DNA of 64,000 nucleotides from Elephas maximus indicus (GCF_024166365.1 NC_064820.1:69203501-69267500), one strand, 5' to 3'; numbered from the stretch's first letter, positions 46,870 through 62,825 are shown. Made by a program: numbers and translations. The notes: generated by a model from the sequence alone, not told the origin.

Positions 46870-48583
46870 CTCCATATACCCATAGAGGACCTATCATCAG
46901 GGTTGCACGAAAATCAGGCCTAGATAACCAGAAAATGTTCTCGTATTGTTGGAATTTCCAACTGTGCTTTACCCTTCTACTTAGCAGTCAGACAGCCCCA
47001 AGAATGTAAATTCATGCTGTTGTGAATGTGGGGGAAGGTGAGGGAACTAAGCCTGCCTGCTGCTATTCTGATTACAGCATTTGTCCCTGGGAGAGAAGCT
47101 CTGGGACTGATGCTATTTTTCTCCCATCTCAGGAAAGTGGCTTGGACTGTGTATCAGGGAAGGCCAAGGGACACCTGCAAATGACAATTTCCTCTTCATC
47201 CCCCAATGGATTTCCAAGTCTGTAGTCCTTCAAACATGACATTGCCTTTGACCCATTTATTCCCTTTTTTCCTCCGCCTCTCCCACCTCCTGCAAATACT
47301 ATGGCATAGAAACAGGGCAGTGCAATTGCGTTGCCTTCTTTCTTCTAATTTGTTAAAATTGTCTCTAGGCAGAAGAAAGGGGGAGTAGAAACCAGATGGT
47401 TGTAGCTGGAGTAGAAACCTACTACTGAAAAGCTTTGAAATGCTCAAATCTGATGGCAGTTATTATTTTTCAGCAGGGAAGGGGGCTGCAATAAAAGAGG
47501 AGTGAGAACATTTCCAGCAGACTGACCTCCAGTATCATGTTCTCTCCATCCTATGTCTATGTACACATGAAACACAGCCCCTTTTCTTTATTCTCCAAAG
47601 CACTACCTACCACTGGGTATATAGCAGGCTTTTCTTGAGGATTCAAAAGGGGGTGCAGTCAGTGGTAATGAAAGGGATTCATATCACAGGACTTCAAACA
47701 ACTGATAAGTAAGCATTATCCATCCCTCCTTAAAATCTTTTAGCCCCTTCTGTTCCTTTTTCTCATTACCATCCCCATCACCTCCATCACTTCCCAAGTC
47801 CCAGTCTCCTAATATGTTCCTCAACCTCTCCTCCTCTCTACGCATATGAAGTAGAAAATTGAGACTGAGGGAAAGGACAGAGAGCTGGCTAAGGGTTAAC
47901 CTCTTTATCTTCCTACCTTTGGATAGGTTCAGCCAACAAAAGAGCCCTTTCACCCTGGTCTGGGGGCCATCAAAACACCTAGAGGAGAGCAGCACACAGA
48001 AGTCTGGGGGTGGGGCTGATCTCCCCCTTACCCACCCCCCCCACACACACTCTTTGACAGCAACCACTGACTGTCAATCTTTTGTGAAGTACTATGCAAA
48101 TACAGCTGAATATCCAATTAGATAAAACCAAAAACCAAACCCATTGCCAATTCTGAGTTATTCATTTAGATATCCACACCAGTATGTTTACCTGTTCTCG
48201 ATAAAAAAAATTCTGGAGCTACCATCCTTAGGTGTTAGCCTTCTTGGCTATTTCTGGCCCTCCCTCCCTGTGCATTCTCCATATCCCGTTGAGAGATTGA
48301 CCAGAAACACTTGATTTGTTTTTCATCAGGCTTTTTAACACATAACTAGTTCCCTGTGGCAGACCCCTTTATCTGCCCCCTCTAAACAGATCATTCATGA
48401 GACCAATTGTTCTCACAGCATTAGAGTTGAATGTCCACTCCACTTCCTCTTCCTCCCTGCGGGATCTCTGGATGTCAGAGGTAAAAAAAAAAAAAAAAAG
48501 GTGACCTTAAACAGCCCAGAATTCACCCCATTCCTTTTCATGCTTGTGTCCTCGCTACTTTTTCCTGGCATGCTTCCATTGGT
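46870..48583. other. Upstream flank of RGS7BP: no gene seen
   Basis: Relatively repeat-poor compared with its surroundings, so it may hold regulatory sequence. The 127-codon minus frame at 47684-48067 has no recognisable domain. Confidence 0.45.
48124..48160 (-). mobile_element. AfroSINE tail remnant
   Basis: AAACCAAACCCATTGCC followed by decayed tail only. Confidence 0.65.
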
Positions 48584-48595
48584 ATCTGGGTCATT

Positions 48596-50070
48596 GTTGT
48601 TGTTGTTGTTAGATGCCGTCGAGTAAGTTCCGAAACACTGCCCGGTCCTGCGCCATCCTTAAAATTGTTATGCCTGTGCCCGTTGTTGCAGCCACTGTGT
48701 CAATCCATCTTGTTGAGGGGTCTTCCTCTTTTCCGCTGACCCTGTACTTTACCAAGCATGATGTCCTCCAGAGACTGACCCCTCCGCACAACATGTCCAA
48801 AGTAGGTGAGATGACAGTCTCCCCATCCTTGCTTCCAAGGAGCATTCTGGTTGTACTTCTTCCAAGACAGATTTGTTCGTTCTTTTGGCAGTCCATGGTA
48901 TATTCAACATTCTTTGCCAACACCACAATTCAAAAGCACCAATTCTTCTTTGGTCTTCCTTCCAGCTTTCACATGCATATGAGGCAATTGAAAACACTAT
49001 GGCTTGCCTCAGAAGCACGTTAACCTTCAAGGTGACGTCTTTGCTTTTCAACCCTTTAAAGAAGTCCTTTGCAGCAGATTTGCCCAATGCAATGTGTCTT
49101 TTGATTTCTTGACTGCTGCTTCCATGGGTGCTGATTGTGGATCCAAGTAAGATGAAATCCTTGACAACTTCAGTGTGATCAGGAACTGATGGTACTGAGG
49201 GAAGAAGTCCAAGCTGAACTGAAAGCATTGGTGAAGAACAACGCTTCAGGAATTGACAGAATATCAATTGAAATGTTTCAACAAATGGATGCAGCACTGG
49301 AAGTGCTCATTAGTCTATTGCAAGAAATTTGGAAGACAGCTACCTGGCCAACCAACTGGAAGAGATCGTTATTTATGCCTAGTCCCAAGAAAGGTGATCC
49401 AACCAAATGCGGAAATTATTGAACAATATCATTAATATCACATGCAAGGAAAATTTTGCTGAAGATCATTCAAAAGCGGCTGCAGCAATATATCCACAGG
49501 GAAATGTCAGAAATTCAGGCTGGATTCAGAAGAGGCCATGGAACCAGGGGTGGATCCTCGCTGAAAGCAGAGAATACCAGAAGGATATTTATTGACTATA
49601 CAAAGGCATTCAACTGTGTGCATCATAACAAATTATGGATAATGTTGTGAAGAATGGGAATTCCAGAACACTTAATCGTGCTCATGAGGAACCTCTACAT
49701 AGATCAAGGGGCAGTTGTTTGGACAGAAGAAGGGGATACTGAGTGTTTTAAAGTTAGGAAAGTTGTGTGTCAGAGTTGTATCCTTTCACCATACCTATGC
49801 AATCTGTATGCTGAGCAAATAATCCGAGAAGCTGTACTATATGAAGAAGAACGGGGCATCAGGACTGGAGGAAGACTCATTAACAACCTGCTTTATGCAA
49901 ATGACACAACCTTGCTGAAAGTGAAGAGGACTTGAAGCACTTATTGATGAAGATCAAAGACCACAGCCTTCACTATGGATTACACCTCAACATAAAGAAA
50001 ACAGAAATCCTCACAACTGGACCAATAAGCCACACCATGATAAATGGAGAAAAAATTGAAGTTGTCAAGG
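48596..50070 (-). mobile_element. Twin-primed (5'-inverted) RTE insertion
   Basis: The 3' part (48596 to about 49171) is antisense, and the upstream part (about 49172-50070) is in plus orientation. The whole is bracketed by ATCTGGGTCATT at 48584-48595 and 50071-50082. The antisense part ends at CCTTGACAACTTC and the sense part ends at GAAGTTGTCAAGG, so both stop at the same RTE position. This is the expected structure of one twin-primed insertion. Reverse-transcriptase remnants such as NNASGIDRISIEMFQQMD occur near 49235-49290. Confidence 0.92.
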
Positions 50071-50082
50071 ATCTGGGTCATT

Positions 50083-50574
50083 AATGTCCGATAAAGGACA
50101 CAGGGTCATTTTTGAGGTCCAGCAAGGCCTGTTGGCTCTTACTTGCTCAAGTTATTATTGGGAAACTCTCAGAGCTGGGTCCCGAGATCCTAGAATTCAA
50201 GATCAAGGGCTTTATTAGTTGAAGTGGGATGTGGATGAGGACCAATTTGACTGAACTTCTGTGTATTCTGCCCCACGCACCCACCTACACTGAACAAAGA
50301 TAAAACAAAAAACAGGGAAACAAGGCTTTTCTTTTCCCTTACCAAGAGCTCTTCCATTTGAGGCAAAAACCTAGTTCTGGGTTTTGATAATCTGTGGCCC
50401 CAGACAGTTCCAGAAGGTAAGGGCCTCAGGTCCACACACTGGTTTATTTGAAATCCGTGTTTAGGTCCCAGCATGTGGCAATGTGCTCCACTCTGATGAC
50501 ACTTTTCCTTTCTAATAATAGAGCAGATGAAGTAATATTGCAATTGATGTTCTCGGGCATTTGATTGGATAAGT
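50083..50574. other. Proximal upstream region of RGS7BP
   Basis: Non-coding sequence between the RTE insertion and the CpG island. No repeat recognised. Confidence 0.5.
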
Positions 50575-54730
<4,156 letters not shown>

Positions 54731-54903
54731 TCATAGAACAATCCTCTGAGGGAAGGCTTATCATCCTTATTCTACAAATGAGTCTCAGAGAAGTTAAGGA
54801 ACTTAACCACAAAGTCATACAACTAAGAAGTGGTAGAGCTGTGATTCAGCCCCAGGTTTATATGATTATGAAGTCCATGCTCTTTCCTCTGTGTAATGCT
54901 GCC
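54731..54903 (-). mobile_element. MIR SINE
   Basis: Antisense: TTATTCTACAAATGAGTCTC, AACTTAACCACAAAGTCATAC and CCATGCTCTTTCCTCTGTG. Confidence 0.8.
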
Positions 54904-54929
54904 ATTCAAAAATGTATTATGTGTAAAGG

Positions 54930-55460
54930 AATGAAGTCCTGATACATGAAGCAATATAGATGAACCTCAAAAGCATTACACTAGGTGAAAGATGCCAGTC
55001 ATAAAAGGCTCCATGTTATATGATTTAATTTATACGAAATGCCCAGAAAAAAATTCTAGAGACACAGAGTAGATTAGTGGTTGCCTAGGATTGGGGGTAG
55101 AAACAGGGAGTACCTGAAAATGAGTTTAAGGGATTTTGGGGGTGATGGAAATGTTCTGAAATTGGATTGTGGTGATGGCTATACAACTCTGTATAAAACA
55201 AACAAACAGAAAACCAAACCCATTGCTGTCGAGTTGATTCCAACTCATAGTGACCCTATAGGACAGAGTAGAACTGCCCTATATAGTTTCAAGGAACGCC
55301 TGGTGGGTTTGAACTGCCGACCTTTTGGTTAGCAGCAGTGCACTTAACCACTACACCACCAGGGTTTCCACAACTCTGTGTATTTACTAAGAATTATTGA
55401 ATGGAACACTTAAAATGAATGAATTTTATGGTATATGAAATGCACCTCGATAAATCTGTG
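54930..55460 (+). mobile_element. Old L1 3' end, split by a SINE
   Basis: Contains AGTAGATTAGTGGTTGCC, GGGTGATGGAAATGTTCTG and GGTGATGGCTATACAACTC, then after the SINE GAATTTTATGGTATATGAAATG and CTCGATAAA: a typical older mammalian L1 3' end. Confidence 0.85.
55208..55369 (-). mobile_element. AfroSINE inside an L1 3' end, with target duplication
   Basis: ACAACTCTGT lies on both sides (55183-55192 and 55370-55379). It splits the L1 remnant at 54930-55460. Well-preserved short form. Confidence 0.94.
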
Positions 55461-56492
55461 TTTTTATTTTTTAAGATATGGTAGCCATCACAATGATTAA
55501 CACTTGGTCTTTCATTAGCTTTATTCATTTCTATATATGTTGTCTTTGATTAAAAGGATATGATCTATCGGGATAGAGTGAAATGAAATTTGGCTTTTTG
55601 TGCATCCATCAAGATGCCAGCCCTATAGTTGTCATCTGAATGACAAAGCTTTGCCTTGTATAGGAATTCAGGTAGGGGAAAGGCAGCACTCAAAGGAGTA
55701 AATGAATTCACTTACTTCTTACCAACCCAAACCCCCCTTCCCTGCCTGCTAGCTGGGTTTGGAACCAGAGAAGGCAGACAGGACAGGAGGAGGATGGGGT
55801 AAAAAGAGGATTAGGCAAGATAAATAGGAAGAGAAAAACAAGTTAGAATTAAACAAGTCACCAAATGCTGAGTCCTTTTCATCCCTGACCAGTTGAAACC
55901 CTCAAGGGATGGTAACCACAAGAGAAGAAAACTCAGACTATGTTCATCATTAATTGGCCCTGGGTAAGCTGTCTATCTTCACAGACACAATGGAAACGCG
56001 TTCTCAAATTGTGTGTTTCGATCAGCAGAAGTTGGCAGCCATAGCCTTTTCTTTCAAAGGCACCAGATGTTTTTGGACAGACTCAGCCAAGTGAATCCAC
56101 TGTCTCTTCTGACTAGCTTGATTTACAAAAGTTTTTATATCTTCATGACTCTGATTCTATTCTAAACAGGCCTTAAAGGTCACTTGGTAGAGTGGTTCCC
56201 GAACTTTTTTTAACAGTAGAATTCTCTCCTCAATCTAAATGTGGAAAGCCAAATTCATAAGGCAAGTCAAACTGGAATTGCTTTGCTCTGGTGCATGCAT
56301 GGGAAGGGGAGAGTTGTGAGCAGTAGGGAGAGAGTGGTCTGGTGCCCTGTGTCCTTGGAATTCCTTCCCAAAGTGAATTCTGAGGCACCTTCCCTTCAAG
56401 GAATCCTTCAGGCTCCATGGCACACAGAGTACTCAATCTCCTTGTTTTATATTTGAGGAATCTGAGGTTCAGGGGATTTAGGTGGCTTTAGA

Positions 56493-56660
56493 GACAACTT
56501 GGTAGAGTAAGAGTGAAGACTTTGAAGGCAGACCTAGGCTCAATCCTGGCTTTTGTGACCTTGGTGGAATTACTGAACTTTCTAAATGTCAATTCTCTCA
56601 TCTGTAAACTAGAGGTTGTCATGCCCACTCATGGGGTAGTTGAGAGGATTAAGGGAGCCC
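56493..56660 (+). mobile_element. MIR SINE
   Basis: Sense: GTGAAGACTTTGAAGGCAGAC, TTTTGTGACCTTGG and TTCTCTCATCTGTAAAC followed by GTTGAGAGGATTAAGGG. Confidence 0.78.
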
Positions 56661-56828
56661 AGTGCCCCCATGTAGATGGCATTCTGCCAGTCTGAGGCTG
56701 TTCTAAGAGAAGCTGGTCTCATTCCCTGGTCTAATGCCTGTTGCATTGACCACACCACCTCCAGAGCACAGCACACAGGGTAGAGGTGACCCAGATGAAC
56801 CAGCATCCTCCAGCAACCCCTGGGAGTT

Positions 56829-56890
56829 TATGCTGGTGGGCTAGTGGTTAGGATTTTCATCCCCATGCTGACACTGTGGAGACCAGACCA
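56829..56890 (+). pseudogene. tRNA-Glu-like fragment
   Basis: CTGGTGGGCTAGTGGTTAGGAT matches the 5' half and A box of tRNA-Glu closely. The 3' half and B box are decayed or absent (no GGTTCGA). Not a functional tRNA gene. Confidence 0.5.
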
Positions 56891-57059
56891 AAGCTGTCTG
56901 TGCTGGACTGATCTTTCTTACACCACCACTTTCTGTTAGTAGCCACTGAAGAAATTCAAAATGTAGAAGAATTTACTCAAGATTTTTAAAATAAGATTTA
57001 AATATGATAATGTGAAAGACAGTACCGTGTGACAGGAAAGAGTATTGACTATAAGTTAA

Positions 57060-57275
57060 TTAACCCGTTGCCATGGAGTGCATTCCGACAAAAGGAGCCC
57101 TGTGGTGCAGTGGTTAAGTGATCACCTGCTGACTCAAAGGTTGGTGGTTGGAACCTACCAGCTGCTCTTCAGGAGAAAGATGTGGCTGTCTGCTTCTGTA
57201 AAGGTTACAGCCATAGAAACCCTATGGGGCAGTTCTATGCTGTCCTATAAGGTCTCTATGAGAAGTCAGATTAGA
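57060..57275. repeat. Antisense SINE tail remnant next to a sense AfroSINE
   Basis: AACCCGTTGCCATGGAGTGC (57062-57081) is an antisense tail piece. A full sense long-subtype SINE starts at about 57092 (AAAAGGAGCCCTGTGGTGC) and ends near 57275 with a decayed tail. Confidence 0.8.
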
Positions 57276-57354
57276 CTTGGAAAAATCCTGGCTCTACCAC
57301 TAACTAGGGAGACAAGTGTGTATTAATGTGCACATTGTTTCAGAGTGGTGAGTG

Positions 57355-57600
57355 GCAGTAGTAGAGTGGTTAAATATATAGACTTTGAGGCCTGACTGCC
57401 AGTGTTCAAATCTTAGTGCTACCATTCATGAATGATATGACATTAGGTAAAGGTATTTTCCCTCTGTGCCTCAGTTTCCTAATCAGCAAAACAGAGTTAA
57501 TTAATAATGGACCAAATTATATGGTATTGTGAGGATCGAGTAAGTTAACATTCATCAAACACTTTGAAGACTTTCTAGCATATAGTAAATTCTGTGTGTG
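57355..57600 (+). mobile_element. MIR SINE
   Basis: Sense and nearly complete: AGAGTGGTTAAATATATAGAC, CTCTGTGCCTCAGTTTCC, TGTGAGGATCGAGTAAG and a 3' AGCATATAGTAAA. Confidence 0.9.
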
Positions 57601-57804
57601 TGATAGCTAATACTAAGTGCAGATTAGTATTATTATAATTACTGATAAGACATTTGAAATTCAGGTTATCAAGATACATTTATTTTAAAAACATTAATCT
57701 ATCAAATATTTTTCCCAAAAATGTATTGGTTGGAATAATTCCTTGTTTACCTTGATTTCTTATATCATGTTCTAAGTTTTCTAGGTTGAGGTTTCCCAGA
57801 TGGC

Positions 57805-58597
57805 TGTTATTATGGATTAAATTATGTCCACCCAAAATATGTGTTGTAAACCCCAACCTCTATGCCTAGTAAAAAATTCAATAGACAATGTACCCAGAAT
57901 GCTTACCTTGCTTACCAGATCATATGTACTGAACAATTTCATGGTTTTCACCACGTCAAAGATTCTGCTTCTAGGTACAGCTGGCATCTCTCTCTCTTCC
58001 AACCCCACAGCACCTTCCTACAGAATCAAAGCATTTTTTCAAATTTACAATCCCTAACAGCGGCGGATTACCCAGTAAGCAAGGTAAGCATGGGTTTACT
58101 TGAGCTAATTTACTAATCTGTAGAGAACAAGTTCACTACAGATTAGTAGATGTGGTGCAACCGTGTGAAATTGTTCACTACAGATGATCTGGTAAGCAAG
58201 GTAAGCACCGTGCTTATGTGCTTATTGTATAATTCCCACCCCTGATGCCTGGAGTTACAATCCCATTTGGGAATGGCTTGTCTTTTTATGTTAATGAAGC
58301 AGGATTAGTGTAGGGTATATATTGAGTCAATCTCTCTTGAGATATAAAAAGAGATTAAACAAGCAAGCAAGGAAGCAGAGATGGGGTGAAAGAGATGCCA
58401 AGCCACATGAAGGTCACCCAGGGGCAGAAACTCAAAGAGACCAGGACCTTCCTCCAGAGCAGACAGAGAAAGCCTTCCTCTAGAGCCAGCACCATGAATC
58501 AGACTTCCAGCCTCCTAAACTGTGAGAAAATAAATTTCTGTTTGTTAAAGCTACTCACTTGTGGTATTTTTGTTATAGCAGCTCTAGATAACTAAGG
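57805..58597 (+). mobile_element. MaLR-type LTR split by an insertion
   Basis: LTR sequence at 57805-57869 and 58245-58597, with the standard ending (GAAAATAAATTTCTGTTTG..TTATAGCAGCTC). The middle 375 bases are foreign. Confidence 0.85.
57870..58244. mobile_element. Unrecognised hairpin-rich insert, possibly hAT-like
   Basis: Flanked by ATGCCTAG (57862-57869) and ATGCCTGG (58245-58252), 7 of 8 matching, the duplication length of hAT elements. The right end reads CCACCCCTG; inside, at 58058, CAGCGGCGG is its near inverted copy (CAGNGGNGG). There is an inverted repeat of about 56 bases (57901-57956 with 58151-58206) and a perfect 13 bp stem (TACTAATCTGTAG, 58111-58123; CTACAGATTAGTA, 58136-58148). 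The motif GGTAAGCAAGGTAAGCA, complete or nearly so, occurs twice sense and once antisense. No coding frame. Confidence 0.6.
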
Positions 58598-59499
58598 TAG
58601 CTATCAAAAGGCCTTTTCTTGAATAACTTAAAATAATATGGAGGTGCGAGAGCTCAAAAATAGTTAAGCTTAGAAACATTTTCGTTGTATAAATCAACCT
58701 AGATTCTTCATAGATCATGTAACATTTATCTTTTGACCTAGTTCTGGTACAGACTGTGTGTCATTGGACAAGCTTGTTAAGTTCTCTGTACAATACAGTG
58801 AGAGGGTTGAAATGAATGACCTCTGAGTCTTCTGACTTCACCTTTCCAGTGTTCTATATTAATTCATGTAGAATTACATAGACTTTGTTTTCAGAGCTGA
58901 GGAAGGAAAAAATAAGCACCATGCAGGAAGTTTATTCCCAAAGTAATTTGTCAGGATGTGAACATACTAAGTTCACAAGAAGAATCTGAATTTTCTAATG
59001 GTTTTCTGGAGCAATGTGGTTTTCTGGAGCAATACCCTAGAGATCTAAAACCACAGATTCAGGTTTTTCTCTCCAGAAATTTTTTTCCTGACCAGCCGTG
59101 TTTATGTATTTCTTTTTTTTCTTCCATCTCTTTCTTCAATTTTTTTGTTTCATTTATTTTTTTATGATTCCTTTTTGATTTTTCTGCTCGTTTTTTTCTA
59201 GTCTCACTTCTAGCCAGTGTCTTGCCCGCTCCTTGTTCTGTTTGCCAGGGAGTTGCAAGGTGGGAGACTGAGGAGGAGAATAAAGAATAGAGACTTGCAG
59301 CTCAATCAGTAATGCTCACTCTCACCACTCTGGCTGAGGCAGCAGCAGTTATGTGGGGTGGTAGAATAGGAGAGTGTTGGTTTCGTATAGAGTTCTAGTC
59401 TTCCTTGTGGGAGATCCAGGCAATGCATCTGTCAGTGGCAGCCTCCATGTTGCTATGATGATAAACTGGTTTCAGCAGCGCTTCTAGACTAAGATGGAC

Positions 59500-59675
59500 T
59501 TGGAAGAAAGGCCTGACAATCTACTTCTGTGAATCAGCCATGAAAACCCTGTGGATCACACCAATCCAATCCACAACCTATCATAGGGATGACACAGGAC
59601 CAGGCAGCATTTCAATCTGTTGTGGTGGGGTCGCTGTGAATTGGGGGTGAGTCCACAGCAGCTAACAACAAGAGT
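59500..59675 (+). mobile_element. Internally deleted RTE / SINE body joining RTE 5' and 3' sequence
   Basis: GAAAGGCCTGACAATCTAC and CATGAAAACCCTGTGGA resemble the RTE 5' region. From about 59587, GGATGACACAGGACCAGGCAG onward resembles the RTE 3' end and finishes AGCAGCTAACAACAAG. No tRNA-like head is visible. Confidence 0.75.
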
Positions 59676-60205
59676 AGGGGAAAAGAGCTTGATGACCACG
59701 GAGGCAGCTCTCTGTCTTCTTTGATCCACAGATGAAGGCCTTAGTTGGGCAGCAACAGCCTCTGCTATTAGTAAAAGAGGCCCGTGGTTAGCACACATGC
59801 CGTGCTTGCACTGTATCCTTTATTTCCCCTTTCTATCACAAATGTTTTTGCTTTTAAATTCGTACACTCACTGCTAGTCAAATAATGAAAGGCATGTTAT
59901 ACCTACACAAAAAGTATGTGCTATCCATCAGAGACAAGGATAGGAGAACAATTCTCTAGACCCGTCTGCAATAGAACTTGTACTTTGGGTTGTTTTGCCA
60001 AGCGTGGGTGGTGATCTGCCTAACCAAAACTCCCAGTGCCCAGTGTTTTATCATTTGAAAGATTGTAGCTAATAATCGGGGTGGTGTTTGCAACCGTTAA
60101 TAGAACATTTTCGATATGAAATGGATGTGTTCACAAAGGTACTGAACCCTCAATATGGCTAGCACTCTGATGTAACCAATTTAGTTACTAGTATCTGAAG
60201 GTGGG

Positions 60206-60412
60206 GAGCCCCTGTGATGCAAATGGCTGACACACTCAGCTGCTGACCAAAAGACTGGCAGTTTAAGTTCACCCAGAGGTGCTGCAGAAGAAAGGCCTGA
60301 AGGCCGACTTCTGAAAAATCAGACCTTAAAAGCCTTGTGGAACACAGCTCTGCGCTGACACACACAAGGTCACCATGAGTCGGAATCAACTTGACAGCAA
60401 CTGTTTTCATCT
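60206..60412 (+). mobile_element. AfroSINE subtype with RTE 5'-like body
   Basis: Same class as the copy at 27308. Head GGGAGCCCCTGTGATGCAAATGG, body AGAAAGGCCTGAAGGCCGAC, tail GAGTCGGAATCAACTTGACAG. Confidence 0.88.
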
Positions 60413-62483
60413 GAAGGTGGAACAAATATCCACCTGAAGGACAGAATGCTGGGAAGAGAAGGGGAGGCACTTGGTCAAACCACCAGTGAGACAGTCGCTT
60501 TCTCTGGTCTGGATGGAAGAATTGAGCAGGTAGTAGTTCCTCAGTGGAGCTCAGACTGCTGGTTAAGGACCCATAAGAATACTCTAGAGCAAGTGACAGG
60601 GTTCTAACTCACCCCAGATGGTTGCACAAGATGATAAATGTAATTAATATCACTGAATTGTGTTTGTAAAAAAATGTTGAAATAGGAAAGGTTTTATTTC
60701 ATATATATAAATATATACTTACCACAATTAGAAATAAAAGTTTTAAAGTTTGGTACAATTTCCCCTAAAAGGTACCAGGGCAGTAAAGAGAAGCAGCTGC
60801 TTCTACTTCTGGACAAGAAATTCACAAGAGTCAGGGACATTTTGTTGTGCCAGAAAGTAAGGAAGACATCCAGTATAAATGGAGTCATGTCAGAGGGACA
60901 TAGGAACTAACCTAAGGGACTCCCACTGACTAAAGATGGATAATTGGATTATCAAAAGGAATAAAAACTATAGTATAAAAATGCATGTGTTTACAATGAA
61001 ATTAGAAAAATAAGACACCCCTTTGGTCACACACACACACACACAAGAAAGTGCTATTATTAGCAACTGAACTAAATGTGACTTGGAGTTTAGACAAGTG
61101 CCCTCCCATTGCCTATTAAAGTTTAGCCTTTGTCTGTTTTGAACAGATCTAATGACTTTCACCTTGTTGGTGTTTCTTAATAGATGTTCCAATTAGAGAG
61201 AAAATTAAATTTAAAATGACTTTAGGAAAATTCATTGTCACTTTATTATTTATACTGTGAAGTGCAGAGAGCAAGGCTGTGTCTTATTCATCTCTGCACC
61301 CTGAGTGCCAAGCTCAGTGATGGCTTCATATGTGCATCTTTTTTGTTCAGTTAGTTTGGCACTTTCAAGCCTATATTAAAAGAAACCATGTCTTGCCACA
61401 GACTAGTAAGGATTGAGAAATTAGAGTAGCTTACACGTTATGACAATTCTATCACATTTGATTCTTAATTTTTTTTTTCTGGTTTATAAATCTAAAACCA
61501 GGATGTCGGTTTTTAAATAACAGAGAACTTCAAGAGCATAGCTAAAACCAATTTCTAAAGAGTAGATTTTTATTATTACAATGAATCAGTGGGCAGTGTG
61601 TATTTTAGAATTACTCATAAAAAATTATGCTTAATTGAGGTTATTTGATAAAACTATCAGGGTAATATCTATCTGCTTGGTAGCTTTATATTGAATAATT
61701 AAATAATCATTTACCATTGAGATCACCTTTTAAAACCATTTTTAAACTTTCGCCCTTGATAGCTTAGTAGTATCTCATTCCAGAAAGATATCTATACGAA
61801 GCACATCTCTACAGCAGTAACTGTAATGCTACCCAATTTATTTCCTTTGCAAGACATGATTTTTTTTAAAGTAAACATCTCATGAAAAATATTTAATTGC
61901 TAATCTATATACATATATAGGGTGTGTATAAAGAAACACTAAATTTATTTGTGAAATGGACTCTTCTTAGGATAAAGTGCCAGAGTCTTTAAATAGAAGG
62001 GCTGATTTAGCAAATAAACGTTTCCAAACTAATGGAAAACTCTAGATACAATCAGATTGACAAAAATCAATACCTTTTGCAGCTGTAGATACGTAGAGAA
62101 CTAGTAATCTATATCAATTTAAGAGTTCAAGCAAAAGGGGGAAATACGTACTAAGCCAGTGTATTCTTCAGTCACCAAGAATAAAAATCTTCAAGTTCCC
62201 TCCACCTCATGTCCCAAGAGTTATTAAGTCCTGTAGTGTTTTGTCTTTTGCAGTGTCTATTGTATGTCTCCTTATTTGTCCCATTTCTGTGGCCAACATC
62301 TTAGTTCAAAACTGTATCCCCTCAGGCCATCAACTCTTGCAGTATTAGTCCCCTTGCCTGAGGTCTCTCATCTCTTCTTTTCAACTTATTCACTAGATTC
62401 AGACTAATCCCCCTAAAACTCTCCTCAGATTATGTCATTGCTCTGCTTTAAAACTTCCAAAGATTCCCCATTGCCTAAATCAG
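60413..62483 (+). other. RGS7BP: RGS7BP intron 2, late part: no exon seen
   Basis: AT-rich with a short (AC)n at 61027-61045. No coding exon or strong repeat found. Text near 62400-62480 resembles an ancient L2-like repeat. Confidence 0.5.
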
Positions 62484-62640
62484 AGTTTCTTCAAATGTAA
62501 GCCTGAGATCACCTGTATCACAATCACATGGGGTGCTCTCAGACCTGAAGAACCAAAAATTCCTGGGGAGTAAGGCCTAGAAATCTGAATTTTCAGCAAG
62601 AACCACCACACCCCCCAAGAGATTCCCAAACATGCTAAAT
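62484..62640 (+). mobile_element. MER5-like hAT fragment
   Basis: ATCACCTGTATCACAATCAC and GGCCTAGAAATCTGAATTTTC follow the arrangement of MER5-type elements. No coding capacity. Confidence 0.55.
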
Positions 62641-62654
62641 ATGAAGTCTACTGG

Positions 62655-62825
62655 CCTGAAACAATGATTCCAACTTCAGTTGCACATTGGAACTACCTGG
62701 GAAGCATTAAAAGAAAATATTGATGCTTGAGTGCCATCCTTAGAGTTTCTGATTTAATTGGTATGGGTTGTAGCCTAGGCACTGGGATATTTTTAAAAGC
62801 TCCCCAAATGAGACTCTATCAAAAA
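62655..62825. mobile_element. MER5-like hAT element with inverted ends
   Basis: TTGCACATTGGAACTACCTGGG at one end, and AGCTCCCCAAATGAG after TAGAGTTTCTGATTTAATTGG at the other, a MER5-type non-autonomous DNA transposon pattern. Confidence 0.6.

Noticed and set aside
47684-48067. 127-codon minus-strand open frame
   Set aside because: No domain, no splice signals, and an overlapping plus frame of similar quality.
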